The translations under genes were made by a program, and so were the position numbers. Positions 12,056 through 23,834 of a stretch of 64,000 bases of DNA are shown here, piece by piece; positions within the stretch are counted from its first letter, which is position 1; each line of letters opens with the position of its first letter. Source of the DNA: Pegoplata infirma (Eukaryota > Arthropoda > Insecta > Diptera > Anthomyiidae). Below the pieces are notes generated by a model that saw only the letters and a program-made list of their open reading frames with translations, did no database searches and had not been told where the DNA came from. Where the stretch lies: the NCBI GenBank assembly GCA_963921195.1, contig OY992539.1:213935373-213999372 (forward strand). The letters run 5' to 3'.

Positions 12056-12073
12056 CACAACGCAAAAAATCTT

Positions 12074-12664
12074 ACAAGGGAAGTTTCTCATCTCAATCTT
12101 TATGAACCGATTTACGCGAAACATAACATATATTTAAAAGAGACAATTCCAAGTTTGGGTTGTCTCGGCTTATCGGCTATATCGGGGATTTAGGGGTTCA
12201 CAAAATGGGTCAACAAAGGGCGAAAAATAGTTTTTTATATTTTGCAGCCATTTTTTCCTAAGAAACTATATGATGTTTCCATATGAGAAGAAAGGTTTTT
12301 TAATGCCTATCCAACGGAGTCATAACCTTGTAAAAATATAGCTTCGTAAAATCTTTTCTTCATGAAAATGTATAAATTTTGGGAGGTATTTATGTGAAGA
12401 CATAGACCTACGATATCCATATGAATACGAAATAATCTTTATTAAATTTAAGTCGACACGTATTTTTGTTCTAGACGATATTCCTATTAGTTGGAAGTTA
12501 TCGAAATTTTCCCGAAGATCCACATTGTTTCACAACGGGACAACGAAATTTTTAAACACTGATATGGCCGATAATTCTAGACACCCCAACCTTAAAATCG
12601 TCTCTTTTATATATATTTTAAGTTTCAGGCAAATCGGTTCATAAGGGTTGAGATACTTCCATTG
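12074..12664. mobile_element. MITE R4, copy b (with internal extra ~110 bp)
   Basis: The ends ACAAGGGAAGTTTCTCATCT and AAGGGTTGAGATACTTCCAT match copy a, and the interior is collinear (GTTTGGGTTGTCTCGG, the CCTATCCAACGG block, ACACCCCAACCTTAAAATC). About 115 bases at 12,461-12,575 are absent from copy a and look like an insertion. The TA duplication is not clear here. Confidence 0.8.
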
Positions 12665-12723
12665 TTTGGTTTTGAAACGTTTCACTGTATAGAAAGTTCT
12701 AAGATTCTAACGTGTTTTTGCGT

Positions 12724-13605
12724 ACACAGAAAAAATTTGAAACGAATTTCAATCAACAAAATCGCGGATTCAATCAATTTTTGATTGAAATTACCTACAA
12801 TTAAAAAGATTGTTATACCAATCATCAAATTGTAGGTGATTGATTGAAAATGTTTTTAATCAATTTTTTCGATTTTGATAAAAAATTTGATCAATTCTTT
12901 ATTTATAGTCAATCAAAATAATTATTGATTTAACAAATGAATTGTAAGCTTATGACAAAATTATCAAAAAAATCATCTTTTTGCGTGAGTGAGTGTGCGT
13001 GAGTAAGATTTTGGCGTGAGTGAGTGTGCCTGAGTCGATTTTTTTGCGTGATTTTGCGTGATTTATTTTCTCTTCATAGTTCCGTTCATACCAAAAAAAT
13101 CAACAAAAAAATTGTAAAATTTGTCTTTTCGTCCTACAAAAAAAAATGTAAAATTCCGCTGAACTTTAAATTTGCTGAAAATTTTAAAAGATTTTTGAAA
13201 TTTCAGTTTTTGAAATTTTGTTTTGTATTAATAAGAGTTTCGTGAGTGTGAGTTAACGTGAGTGTGAGTCAACGTGAGTGTGAGTGACGCTGGCGTGAGT
13301 GCACGTGAGTGTGAGTTGTATTAAATTTACTCACGTGATTGTGAGTGAGTGTGAGTAGAAAAAATATGTTCGTGAGTGAGTGTGCGTGATTCAAAAATTC
13401 CTGTCGTGAGCGTGAGTGAGTGTGAGTCAAAAATCATTCACGCGCCCATCTCTAATTTAAATAAATAAAAGCGAAAAAAATCTGATATGTTGAAAATTTG
13501 TAATTCGACAGTTAAAGAAAATAACAAAAATTTCAATCAAAACATTGATTGACTCATTTACATTTTGTTGATCAATAGATTTAATTGAAAATTTTTAGCC
13601 AATAA
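12724..13605. mobile_element. Dispersed element R5, copy 1, carrying an insertion
   Basis: The element starts ACACAGAAAAAATTTGAAAC and runs to AATTTTTAGCCAATA. It is the reverse complement of the 24,170-24,646 copy, including the CATCAAATTGTAGGTGATTG and GACTCATTTA blocks. The middle (about 12,980-13,454) is absent from the other copy. The terminal ACACAGAAA / TTTCTGTGT ends are visible in the 24 kb copy. No coding capacity. Confidence 0.75.
12980..13454. mobile_element. Truncated hAT-like element rich in GTGAGTGT repeats
   Basis: Dense GTGAGTGT/GCGTGAGTG repeats end in CGCCCATCTCTA, the inverted end of the TAGA-type element that is complete at 45,663-46,616. The opposite end is missing. It is inserted in R5. 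A 73-codon open frame inside it is not credible. Confidence 0.7.
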
Positions 13606-13738
13606 TCTGAGACTTTTTCTATACGAAAAATGTCTCTGAATCTAAGACTTTTTCTATAAGAAAAATTTTTCAGAATCTGAGACTTTTTCTATATAGAAAA
13701 TGTCTCTGAATCTGCAAATTTTTATGTAAGAAAAATGT
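13606..13738 (+). repeat. SatA units, plus orientation (short block)
   Basis: Four units of AATCTGAGACTTTTTCTAT-aGAAAAATGTCTC type with moderate divergence abut the end of R5. Confidence 0.8.
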
Positions 13739-13739
13739 A

Positions 13740-13952
13740 TCAAATTTCTCCCATGGAAACACGTGTTAGAATCTGGCCTTTTGGGGCCCCTAAGAAGTCG
13801 AGGCCCTGGTTAAAACGGTATAGACCATTGATGTATTTTATTGAAAGTTCGTTTCTCATGTTTAAAGTATTTTTTATTAAATGCCAAAACTTCAGTTGTA
13901 CTGGAAATAAAATATCAAATGTGGTCTTTATTTCGCGAAGCTGATATTCCAT
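13740..13952 (-). other. Unrecognised open frame in a less AT-rich patch
   Basis: A 70-codon minus-strand frame lies in an unusually GC-rich patch for this window (13,760-13,830). It contains a FLGAPKGQILTR stretch. I do not recognise a family. The plus strand is also open over the same bases, and no splice sites or initiation context support either. It could be a remnant of a host exon or of an element. The 14,000-14,500 stretch downstream is AT-rich with nothing recognisable. Confidence 0.15.
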
Positions 13953-14519
13953 ATAAACTTTATATAAAGTTCGTTTCTTAAGTCTTTTGTTTTAAATGTT
14001 AGAAAAGAATCTAAATTCAATTTTAAAATTTTAGTAATTTGCAATATTGGAATTCATCCTAAAAATCATTAAAACTCTATAATTTTTTTGTAAAGAAACA
14101 TAATTTAGATAGTAAATAATTTTTTGCATAAAAAATCTAAATTATTTTTTTCTAATTCGTCACACTTTCAAATTTTTTCATAATATTGATCTCAAAAATT
14201 TTCTCATAATATTGATGTTTGCTTCATAATTCCTCATATTGAATAAACAAAAAATTGGTAGATTCTTGAAAACTGTCTGTTATCATCAAAGATTAATCTA
14301 GAATTTTTTCCAAAAATTTGTTAAGAAGTTCTAAACAAAAAACAAATCATGCATAGTAAAATAGAAATATGACTGCCTTTTCTGCAAACATATATTTTAT
14401 CACTTAAATCTGATCTAAATCTAGCACAAAAGGTAAAAATCTTTTAAAAAACTAAGGACATGTTAAGAAGCTAAAAACAATTGTAAGAATTGAAAGAAGA
14501 CTACATATGCAAGAATATA

Positions 14520-15215
14520 TTTCTCAATACTTAAGAATATGAGGGCGTATATGAGAATTCATACATTTAGATTTTTAACACACGATAAGAAAACATTTTG
14601 TAAAGGATTTAGATTGTGATCAGTGCAGTTTATATTCATTGAAAAAATAACAATGGATATGTAGAGCAATTCTTATTCATACATATGAACATCATCATCA
14701 TACCATATAAACCCATATAAAACATATGCCTGCCTTCAGGCTACATGAGTAGATTTTTATCTATCTCTGCTTTATTGTTTTTTAGAAAATTTTCAAATTT
14801 GTCTATTCTTTTGTAACTAAAGTAGCCAACATTGTTTCTCCTCTAACCAAGATTTACATCTGCCATGATTAAATCTTTGCTAAATTCATATGATGAATTC
14901 CTTTTAGTATGTTAATAATCTTTAAGTATGTTTTAAATTATATTTTAAAGATAGAGAGTAGTTGATGTTTCTACTAAGGTAAACCATATAGTTTAGATTA
15001 GATATTTTACATATGATAACTTAATGTTTTCTAATTGTGGCCTAATGTGAACTTTTTTTGTGGCCTTAATTGAAGTAAATTTATATCGTATTGAAATCTA
15101 GAAGGTTTTTCTGATTTTTAGATAGATTTGAGGATGTTTATAGAGATGTGTTTAACCAAAACTAATTGAGCATACATGTAGACATTTGATTCCATATAGA
15201 GATTTATCCGATAAC
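14520..15215 (+). repeat. Duplicated ~0.7 kb segment, copy 2
   Basis: Direct-orientation counterpart of 1,620-2,340 with the same block order (GATCAGTGCAGTTT near 14,620, AAACATATGCC near 14,725, GTGGCCTAATGTGAAC near 15,044). Spacing is kept to within tens of bases, but point differences are common, so the duplication is not recent. Confidence 0.65.
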
Positions 15216-15361
15216 CTTTTTTGGAAAAATCTTAAAATAATTGGTTGCTAATTGTGGTTTAATATATTGTTTCAAATTGTTATCTTCTTCATGTCTTCTT
15301 ATTTTTAATATGATTTGAAGATATAATTATGATAAGTTATGGTGAATGTAAAGAAGAATGC

Positions 15362-15812
15362 TCAGAATAAGACATAAAATATAAAAAATAAAATATAAGA
15401 CATAAAGTATAAGATAAGACATAAAATATAAGACATAAAAAATAAGACATAAAATATAAGACATAAAATATAAGACATAAAATATAAAACATAAAATATA
15501 ACACATAAAATATAAGACATAAAGTATAAGATATAAAATATAAGACATAAAATATAAGACATAAAATATAAGACATAGAATATAAGACATAAAATATAAG
15601 ACATAAAATATAAGACGTAAAATATAAGACATAAAATATAAGACATAAAATATAAGACATAAAATATGAGACATAAAATATAAGACATAAAATATAAGAC
15701 ATAAAATATAAGACATAAAATATGAGACATAAAATAAAAGACATAAAATATAAGATATAAAATATAAAATATAAAATATAAGACATAAAATATAAGACAA
15801 AAAATAGAAAAA
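15362..15812. repeat. 14-bp minisatellite (AAAATATAAGACAT)
   Basis: About 32 units of a 14-bp repeat. All three minus-strand frames stay open for 149-192 residues (LCLIFYVLYFMSYI-type repeats) because the unit lacks stops on that strand. These are artefacts. The array fuses directly into SatA through a GACAAAAAATAGAAAAAAGT transition. Confidence 0.95.
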
Positions 15813-18600
15813 AGTTTCAGATTCTGAGACATTTTTTCTTATAAAAAAAGTCTCAGATTCTGAGACATTTTTCCTTATAGACAAAAGTCTCAGATTCTGA
15901 GACATTTTTCCTTATAGAAAAAAATCTCAGATTCTGAGACATTTTTCCTTATAGAAAAAAGTCTCAGATTCTGAGACATTTTTCCTTATAGAAAAAAGTC
16001 TCAGATTCTGAGACATTTTTCCTTATAGAAAAAAGTCTCAAATTCTGAGACATTTTTCCTTATAGAAAAAAGTCTCAGATTCTGAGACATTTTTCCTTAT
16101 AGAAAAAAGTCTCAAATTCTGAGGCATTTTTCCTTATAGAAAAAAGTCTCAAATTCTGAGACATTTTTCCTTATAGAAAAAAGTCTCAGATTCTGAGACA
16201 TTTTTCCTTATAGAAAAAAGTCTCAGATTCTGAGACATTTTTCCTTATAGAAAAAAGTCTCAGATTCTGAGACATTTTTCCTTATAGAAAAAAGTCTCAG
16301 ATTCTGAGACATTTTTCCTTATAGAAAAAAGTCTCAGATTCTGAGACATTTTTCCTTATAGAAAATGTTTCAGATTCTGAGACATTTTTCCTTATAGAAA
16401 AAAGTCTCAGATTCTGAGACATTTTTCCTTATAGCAAAAAGTCTCAGATTCTGAGACATTTTTCCTTATAGAAAAAAGTCTCAGATCCTGAGACATTTTT
16501 CCTTATAGAAAAAAGTCTCAGATTCTGAGACATTTTTCCTTATAGAAAAAAGTCTCAGATTCTGAGACATTTTTCCTTATAGAAAAAAGTCTCAGATTCT
16601 GAGACATTTTTCTTTATAGAAAAAAGTCTCAGATTCTGAGACATTTTTCCTTATAGAAAAAAGTCTCAGATTCTGAGACATTTTTCCTTATAGAAAAAAG
16701 TCTCAGATTCTGAGACATTTTTCCTTATAGAAAAAAGTCTCAGATTCTGAGACATTTTTCCTTATAGAAAAAAGTCTCAGATTCTGAGACATTTTTCCTT
16801 ATAGAAAAAAATCTCAGATTCTGAGACATTTTTCCTTATAGAAAAAAGTCTCAGATTCTGAGACATTTTTCCTTATAGAAAAAAGTCTCAGATTCTGAGA
16901 CATTTTTCCTTATAGAAAAAAGTCTCAGATTCTGAGACATTTTTCCTTATAGAAAAAAGTCTCAGATTCTGAGACATTTTTCCTTATAGAAAAAAGTCTC
17001 AGATTCTGAGACATTTTTCCTTATAGAAAAAAGTCTCAGATTCTGAGACATTTTTCCTTATAGAAAAAAGTCTCAGATTCTGAGACATTTTTCCTTATAG
17101 AAAAAAGTCTCAGATTCTGAGACATTTTTCCTTATAGAAAAAAGTCTCAGATTCTGAGACATTTTTCCTTATAGAAAAAAGTCTCAGATTCTGAGACATT
17201 TTTCCTTATAGAAAAAAGTCTCAAATTCTGAGACATTTTTCCTTATAGAAAAAAGTCTCAGATTCTGAGACATTTTTCCTTATAGAAAAAAGTCTCAAAT
17301 TCTGAGACATTTTTCCTTATAGAAAAAATCTCAGATTCTGAGACATTTTTCCTTATAGAAAAAAGTCTCAGATTCTGAGACATTTTTCCTTATAGAAAAA
17401 AGTCTCAGATTCTGAGACATTTTTCCTTATAGAAAAAAGTCTCAGATTCTGAGACATTTTTCCTTATAGAATAAAGTCTCAGATTCTGAAACATTTTTCC
17501 TTATAGAAAAAAGTCTCAGATTCTGAGACATTTTTCCTTATAGAAAAAAGTCTCAAATTCTGAGACATTTTTCCTTATAGAAAAAAGTCTCTGATTCTGA
17601 GACATTTTTCCTTATAGAAAAAAGTCTCAGATTCTGAGACATTTTTCCTTATAGAAAAAGTCTCAGATTCTGAGACATTTTTCCTTATAGAAAAAAGTCT
17701 CAGATTCTGAGACATTTTTCATTATAGAAAAAAGTCTCAGATTCTGAGACATTTTTCCTTATAGAAAAAAGTCTCAGATTCTGAGACATTTTTCCTTATA
17801 GAAAAAAGTCTCAGATTCTGAGACATTTTTCCTTATAGAAAAAATTCTCAGATTCTGAGACATTTTTCCTTATAGAAAAAAGTCTCAGATTCTGAGACAT
17901 TTTTCCTTATAGAAAAAAGTCTCAGATTCTGAGACATTTTTCCTTATAGAAAAAAGTCTCAGATTCTGAGACATTTTTCCTTATAGAAAAAAGTCTCAGA
18001 TTCTGAGACATTTTTCCTTATAGAAAAAAGTCTCAGATTCTGAGACATTTTTCCTTATAGAAAAAAGTCTCAGATTCTGAGACATTTTTCCTTATAGAAA
18101 AAAGTCTCAGATTCTGAGACATTTTTCCTTATAGAAAAAAGTCTCAGATTCTGAGACATTTTTCCTTATAGAAAAAAGTCTCAGATTCTGAGACATTTTT
18201 CCTTATAGAAAAAAGTCTCAGATTCTGAGACATTTTTCCTTATAGAAAAAAGTCTCAGATTCTGAGACATTTTTCCTTATAGAAAAAAGTCTCAGATTCT
18301 GAGACATTTTTCCTTATAGAAAAAAGTCTCAGATTCTGAGACATTTTTCCTTATAGAAAAAAGTCTCAGATTCTGAGACATTTTTCCTTATAGAAAAAAA
18401 TTTTCAGATTCTGAGACATTTTTCCTTATAGAAAAAAGTCTCAGATTTTTCCTTATAGAAAAAAGTCTCAGATTCTGAGACATTTTGCCTTATAGAAAAA
18501 AGTCTCAGATTCTGAGACATTTTTCCTTATAGAAAAAAGTTTCAGATTCTGAGACATTTTTCCTTATAGAAAAAAGTCTCAGATTCTGAGAAATTTCTTG
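15812..18600 (-). repeat. SatA: 37-bp tandem array, minus orientation
   Basis: About 75 units with a 37-bp period carry GTCTCAGATTCTGAGAC followed by ATTTTTCCTTATAGAAAAAA. It is the reverse complement of the 35-bp SatA unit with two extra bases in the TTTTTCCTTATAG module. Most units are identical; scattered variants change one base. The TTTTTCcttatagAAAAA dyad is retained. Confidence 0.97.
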
Positions 18601-18935
18601 TATAGAAAACTCTTAGATTCTGAGACACTCTTCGTACAGAAAAATTCTCAGACTCACTCTCAGATCCAGTGATATTTTTTTATAGAAAAAATTCTCAGAT
18701 TCTGTGACAAAATATTTGAAAAATAATCAGATTCTGAGTAATTTTTCGTATAGAAAAATTCTCAGATTCTGAGGCATTTCTCGTAAAGAAAACGTTTTAT
18801 ATTCTGAGGCATTTTTCCTATAGCAAAAGCGCCAGGTTCTGAGGAATTTTTCGTATAGAAAAAGTTTTAGATTGTGAGACATTGTTCGTATAGAAAAAGT
18901 CTCAGACATGTTTATAAAGAAGTCTCAGATTCGCA
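18601..18935 (-). repeat. Degenerate SatA edge
   Basis: Increasingly diverged units (CTCAGATTCTGAG-ATTTTTCGTATAGAAAA) form the decayed edge of the 37-bp array. From 18,936 to 19,680 the sequence is AT-rich and apparently unique; I see no gene, RNA or element ends there. Confidence 0.8.
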
Positions 18936-19689
18936 GACCAGGAATTTAGTATTTAAAAGTTTTATTTCAACAAAAAAAAACTGTTAATTTGTATTAGTGT
19001 TACAAATTTTCTGACAATGGTTTTCATTTTAGCGTTCGTTTCAATCTTAATGTTTTATTCTTCTCTTATCAAAATAAAAAAAAAAAAATGTGTATATTAA
19101 ATTTCTCCTAAACTCCTATTGTAGCACTAATCTCCGCTATTCATATTTAATATAATTTAAATTAATTGAAAAATATTTTTCTTTACAAACTGGAGCTAAA
19201 CAATAAAGTCAAAAAGAATAGTTTAACCAATTTTAAAATCTGAAATAAAAACATTTATTAATAAATGATGTTATTTCAGTCAACATAAAATTTGTTATTT
19301 CAACCACTAGACAATGGAAACATAAATCTTTTTTTTGAAAAGATTTCAACGATTCCTTACAAAAATAATAATATGCTTTTCATAAATATCAAAAATATTC
19401 TTTACAATATTTTCGTTAATTGTGTAAAATTTATTTATTAAGAAAATATGGAAAAAAATAACAAATTTATGATCAAACAAATAAAACAAAAATATTTTTA
19501 AAATTGTATTTAAAAAATATTTTTCTATTTAATAAAAATGTCAAAAAATTAAGATAAAGAAAATATTCATGGTAACAGAATGCAGGCAGGCATGAATATG
19601 AAGAGAATAAACAGTTACACCATTTACAGGAGTAATTCGTAAAACATGAAGAGAAATTCGAAGAGGGGGTTTAGCTTAATAGAAAAAGT

Positions 19690-20490
19690 ACCATTATACT
19701 CTACTTTTAACACACATAGATGTTAAATATTATGATACTGTCCCCTTAGAATCAAATTTTCCAAAAAAAGTTTCAGTGGCATAATTTTAGGAGATCACAA
19801 AAGTACCAAAAAGTACCCACTTAGGATCAGAACTTTCTAAAAATTTCATTAAGACTATTTTTTCCGCTGAATAATTCTAAATTATAGCAAATTTTTATCG
19901 GCATAAATTTAAGAGATCAAAAAGGTACTAAAGTGCAATTTTTACTTTTCTAGGAACGAAACTTTATTTTAATTTAAAAAGTACCTTTGTCTGAATGTTT
20001 TTTCCGCAGGATGAGTCTACATTCCAAATTTGAAGTTTCTACAAGCATCATTACAGAAGAAAGAAAAAGTACCAAAGTACAATTTTTACCGCTTTTCCCA
20101 TTAACTTCGATATTTTTCAACTATTACTTTTTCCAGACCGATTATTTTTTTCGCTGTAGTATCTTACATTGAATGTTTTTATGCCCGTTAGGCTTTGGAA
20201 AAAGTACCAAAGTACATTTTTGTACACTTGATCATTATTTTCTAATTTTTTAATTAGAGCACTCTCTGTTTTACGTTTTAAGTTTTTAGGTACTTTCTTT
20301 AAAATTTTTAAAAAGTACTTTGTCAGGGAATTTCTGGTTATTTTTTTAAAGATCTTTTTAAAAAGTACCTTTTTCTGAATGTTTTTGCCACAGGATGATT
20401 CTACATTCCAAATTTTAAGTTACTACAAGCTTTATTTCAGAAGATAGAAAAAGTACCAAAAAAAGTACCAATTTTTTAGCATTTTTCTCA
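19690..20490 (+). repeat. AAAGTACC-type degenerate tandem repeats
   Basis: The motif GAAAAAGTACCAAAGTAC recurs with associated blocks (CCGCAGGATGAGTCTACATT near 20,005; CCACAGGATGATTCTACATT near 20,388) at roughly 190-380 bp. The same vocabulary resumes at 22,560-22,905, so the elements between were probably inserted into one array. Confidence 0.65.
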
Positions 20491-20507
20491 TTATACCCTT
20501 TATACTC

Positions 20508-20998
20508 ACTTTATCATTCCATGTGTAACGCTTCGAAATATCGGTCTAGGACCCCATATAGTATATATATTTTTGATCAGTTCTAAGACATTCTAGCGAT
20601 GTCCGTCTGTCCGTTCGTCCGTCTGTCCGTCTGTGGAAGACACGATACAGTCCAAAGTAAAAGAGCTAGACTCCTAAAATTTGGCACGAATATGTCTTAT
20701 GGTATGGGGCTGGTTAAGTTCGAACATGGGCAAAATCGGATCAGGGGGAAAAAGTTCCCCTCTTAAGAAATAAACAAACCTCTAAAAAAGCCATTTTTAT
20801 AGGTTTTTTGTACTTTTGCTTAGCAAACGAAACATTTTTTTGTCGAAAGACGTTCAAAGTCTTGCAGTTGGATCCAGGAAGGTCGTCTCCCACCGACGTA
20901 ACCCCCCCCCCCCCCCACAAAAAAAAAGACGCCAGTGTTTTTTTTAACGTGTTGGAGGGTATAAAAGATTCGGCACAGCCGAATTTAACACTCTTGTT
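20508..20998 (+). mobile_element. Dispersed repeat R2, copy 1
   Basis: It begins CTTTATCATTCCATGTGTAA after TATACC and has a (GTCY)n tract at 20,598-20,636, an ACACGATACAGTCCAAA block, a poly-C run near 20,900 and the end GGAGGGTATAAAAGATTCGG then CACAGCCGAATTTAACACTC. The inverted copy at 46,819-47,343 shares all landmarks. It is likely a non-autonomous (GTCY)n retroposon-like repeat. An internal 78-codon frame is incidental. Confidence 0.75.
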
Positions 20999-21017
20999 AA
21001 ATTTAATATTTATAACA

Positions 21018-21345
21018 GGTACTTTTTGTAGAACGATTTTGTAGAGAACACGATACAGTCCAAAATAAAAGAGCTAGACTTCCGAAGTTTGGTACGAGTA
21101 TGTCTTATGATAATAGGCTGGTTAAGTTCGGAAAAATCAGACCTGGGTGAAAAAAATTCCCCTTTAAAGAACTAAACCAACCTCAGAAAAATCGCATTTT
21201 TTGCAGGGATTTTTGTACTTTTGTTACTCAAATGCAACATTTTTATGTCAGAAGAAGTTCAAAATCTTACATGTGGACCCAGCGAATAAAAAGAAAAATA
21301 ATAAATAGTTTTACCGGCCCCCATTTGTGGGCGTGGATATAAAAA
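21018..21345 (+). mobile_element. R2 partial copy, 5' piece split by R1
   Basis: The ACACGATACAGTCCAAAATA block, the GGCTGGTTAAGTTCG block and TTTTTGTACTTTTGTTA follow the R2 order without the (GTCY)n start. The matching 3' tail lies at 22,255-22,378 beyond the R1 copy, suggesting R1 inserted into this R2. Confidence 0.65.
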
Positions 21346-21350
21346 ATGTA

Positions 21351-22205
21351 TTTATACCCTAAACCACTCTGTGGTACAGGTTACAATTAGTTTGTGCTGA
21401 TGTTTGTAACTACCCGAAATAACTACCTAGACCCACCTTCAAGTATACCGATCGACTCAGAATCACTTCATGAGGCAATTTAGCGATGTCCGTACGTACG
21501 TCTGTACGTCCGTCCGTCCGTCCATCCGTCCGTCTGTACGTCCATGCAAACTTTGCGCGCACGATACATGTTTCAATTTTTAACCGATTTGTCTGTAATT
21601 TGAAACTTAAGCTTTTTTTGATCCAAGGACAAACGCTTTTGAAATTGAAAAAAAATCGGTCCATTTTTTGACCTAGCCCCAATACAAACGTCCCCTTTAA
21701 AAATGGGTCAAATGACCCAAACAACCGTATTTTAATAGGTATCCTCAAGAAATTGGGCAGGTAAACGTGAATTCGCAAATCACCATTCCAAATTTTGACA
21801 GAATCGGACCTGTTTTCCTTGTAGCTCCCATACAAACCACATTCCCGATATTCACATAAATCTCTAAAATTTCTTGAAAATAGAAAAAATATTGTTAAAA
21901 ATTTTATTGTATGTTTTTAACGCGTACTTCGATAACCCAATCAAATCTGATTATAATCACACCATTTTTGGACTTAGGCCCCACATCAAATTTTCGCCCG
22001 ATATTCACTTAAAGCAGTTTATTGGCAACAAATAAAAGCCGGTTTCACTCAAATTTGGCTGGTAAGTGTTTTCTACACTTACTAAAGATTTGACATAAGA
22101 TAGACCCAATCGGTCCATGTTTGGACTTGGGACCCATTTTCCGGGAAACACTGGCCTAGGGTATTATATGGTCGATCTTGACCGACTATAACTTTCTGAC
22201 TTGTT
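21351..22205 (+). mobile_element. Dispersed repeat R1 copy 3
   Basis: It starts TTTATACCCTAAACCACTCT and has a long GTCC/GTAC-type tract at 21,488-21,545, the CACGATACATG block, and the end GTATTATATGGTCGATCTTG then ACCGACTATAACTTTCTGAC. It is the longest (GTCY)n tract among the R1 copies. Open frames on either strand are incidental. Confidence 0.8.
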
Positions 22206-22254
22206 TAATAATGATTAATAGGATAATCACCATAAATCTATTTGATAACATTTA

Positions 22255-22378
22255 TAACAAGGTGTCCCCCAACGTCACCCACCAACACCATCCCCTCAAA
22301 AAAAGACGCCCTTGGATTTTTTTTTACATTTTGGGGGGTATAAAAGATTCGTCACAGCCGAGTGTAACACTCTCACTT
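22255..22378 (+). mobile_element. R2 partial copy, 3' piece
   Basis: AAAAAAAGACGCCCTTGGAT, GGGGGGTATAAAAGATTCG and GCCGAGTGTAACACTCTCAC match the R2 3' end seen at 20,925-20,998. Confidence 0.7.
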
Positions 22379-22391
22379 GCTTATATTGTTT

Positions 22392-22545
22392 GTGTTATGA
22401 GTCTGAGGGTGAGGGTTCGATTCCCACTAGAGGCCTTGGTCTTTTTGCTACAATCCTCATTGTCACCCGTCTCGGTTAGGTTAATTTAGTGCGTGATTTG
22501 TAATTATATACATATTAAAATTTCAATAAATAAATAAAATTAAAA
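22392..22545 (+). mobile_element. 5'-truncated tRNA-derived SINE fragment
   Basis: GGTTCGATTCCCAC at about 22,413 matches a Pol III B box (GGTTCGANTCC). It is preceded by GAGGGTGAG and followed by a non-tRNA body and an AATAAATAAATAAAA tail. No A box or 5' tRNA half is found upstream, where the R2 tail abuts. Best read as a truncated SINE; a chance B box is the alternative. Confidence 0.5.
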
Positions 22546-22559
22546 ATTTTAAGTATTTT

Positions 22560-22905
22560 GGAGATCGAAAAATTACAACTTCTTACATCTTTTTACACCT
22601 TAAGAATCAATACTTCCTAAAAGTCTGTTTTTAATGAGCATTATTTCAGGAGATCGAAACAGTTCTAAAGTAGATGCCCCTACTTTTCTAATTTCAAGTT
22701 TCTACAACCATTTTTTCGGAAGATGAAAAAAGTACCAAAGTCAATTAAAAAAAGTACCAAAAATATTTTTTTTAAATGTGTTTTTTTTTTTTGGTTTCAT
22801 TTTATGTTTAAATGACCGTTGTGAAAAGGTACCAATGTTCACAATTTGACCCTTCTAGACTTATGAAAAGTACTTGGTAAAAAGTACCAGGAGATAAAGC
22901 AACAT
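22560..22905 (+). repeat. AAAGTACC-type repeats, continuation
   Basis: AAAAAGTACCAAAG, AAAAAGTACCAGG and the TTTCAAGTTTCTACAA block repeat the 19.7-20.5 kb pattern. Confidence 0.6.
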
Positions 22906-23650
22906 TAAAAATTTCAAGTTTCAATCTTCAGAGGTTTGATCTTGCCGTATTTTAATCAGCTATTAATTTCAACTGAAATTTTTCATTTTCGAAAGGAATT
23001 TTTTAAGTCAAAAATGGAATTTTCGAATTTCGAAAAGGGAACTTTCGACTCTGTCTATTTAAAAATGGAATCTTTAAATTCGATCTGAAAATGGTGTAAC
23101 AAATCTGCAGTCAAGCATTAAAATTCAAATAAATATTCAAATAATTTTCACAAAATATTTTTGTGTTATTTTAGGCTACAAAATGGATAAATAGATTTTT
23201 TTTTGAAACAATAGAAATATTTGCTGCCACACACACACATATGATATGCCATGATATTCAAAAACCAAAAAAACATATTTACACATGTGTGTAGTAAACC
23301 ATAACGCCCTGTGGAAAAACGTCTTTGTAGAAACTCAAACCAATACACACTCTGTCTCTTCATACCCACAACTTTTACAAGAAAAACCTTAATACTTTGG
23401 TTGACCATAGAAACCTTAAAGATTTTTCTCCATTCATTTCTCTCTATACAACACATAATAAATCCTTAAGGATTTATGCTTCAATTGCTTATAATTTGTA
23501 TATATTTTCTATAGAATTGTTTCTGTTTCACTTTATTTTTCTTAAATTCTTAAAAAAACAACTTCTTTTTCCTGTTCCACAAAAAACATTTTTGTACGAT
23601 GCAATAATGAGCTGCCTTTAAGTAACTAACTACTTTCTTTTCGATGATCC

Positions 23651-23695
23651 TGTTGTTATTTTAGGCTAAAAATAACAATCCTTAAAATAACAACA
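23651..23695. repeat. Short hairpin
   Basis: TGTTGTTATTTTAGG and CCTTAAAATAACAACA are inverted around a 14-base loop. GTTATTTTAGGCTA also occurs at 23,166. The surrounding 22,910-23,830 sequence looks unique, with no convincing gene despite 74- and 96-codon frames. Confidence 0.5.
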
Positions 23696-23834
23696 GTCAC
23701 TCACACTGGATTGTCAAAGTATATTTCATAAATATTTTTTTTCTACGGAAGTCGAGTTTCATTATTAGGAAAATATAAAGATCAATTGATAACAAATTTT
23801 TTGTAAGACTTTCTTTGCTTTTTTTGAAATTTAA

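Noticed and set aside
15327..15905. Three overlapping 149-192-codon hydrophobic frames
   Set aside because: All three frames of a 14-bp minisatellite are open; no real gene has that property.
3735..18600. CRISPR array interpretation of the 35-37-bp repeats
   Set aside because: Units are head-to-tail without unique spacers, and the context is eukaryotic.
20808..22489. ORFs of 61-141 codons across the (GTCY)n elements
   Set aside because: They run through microsatellite tracts and repeat ends on either strand, with no conserved domain.
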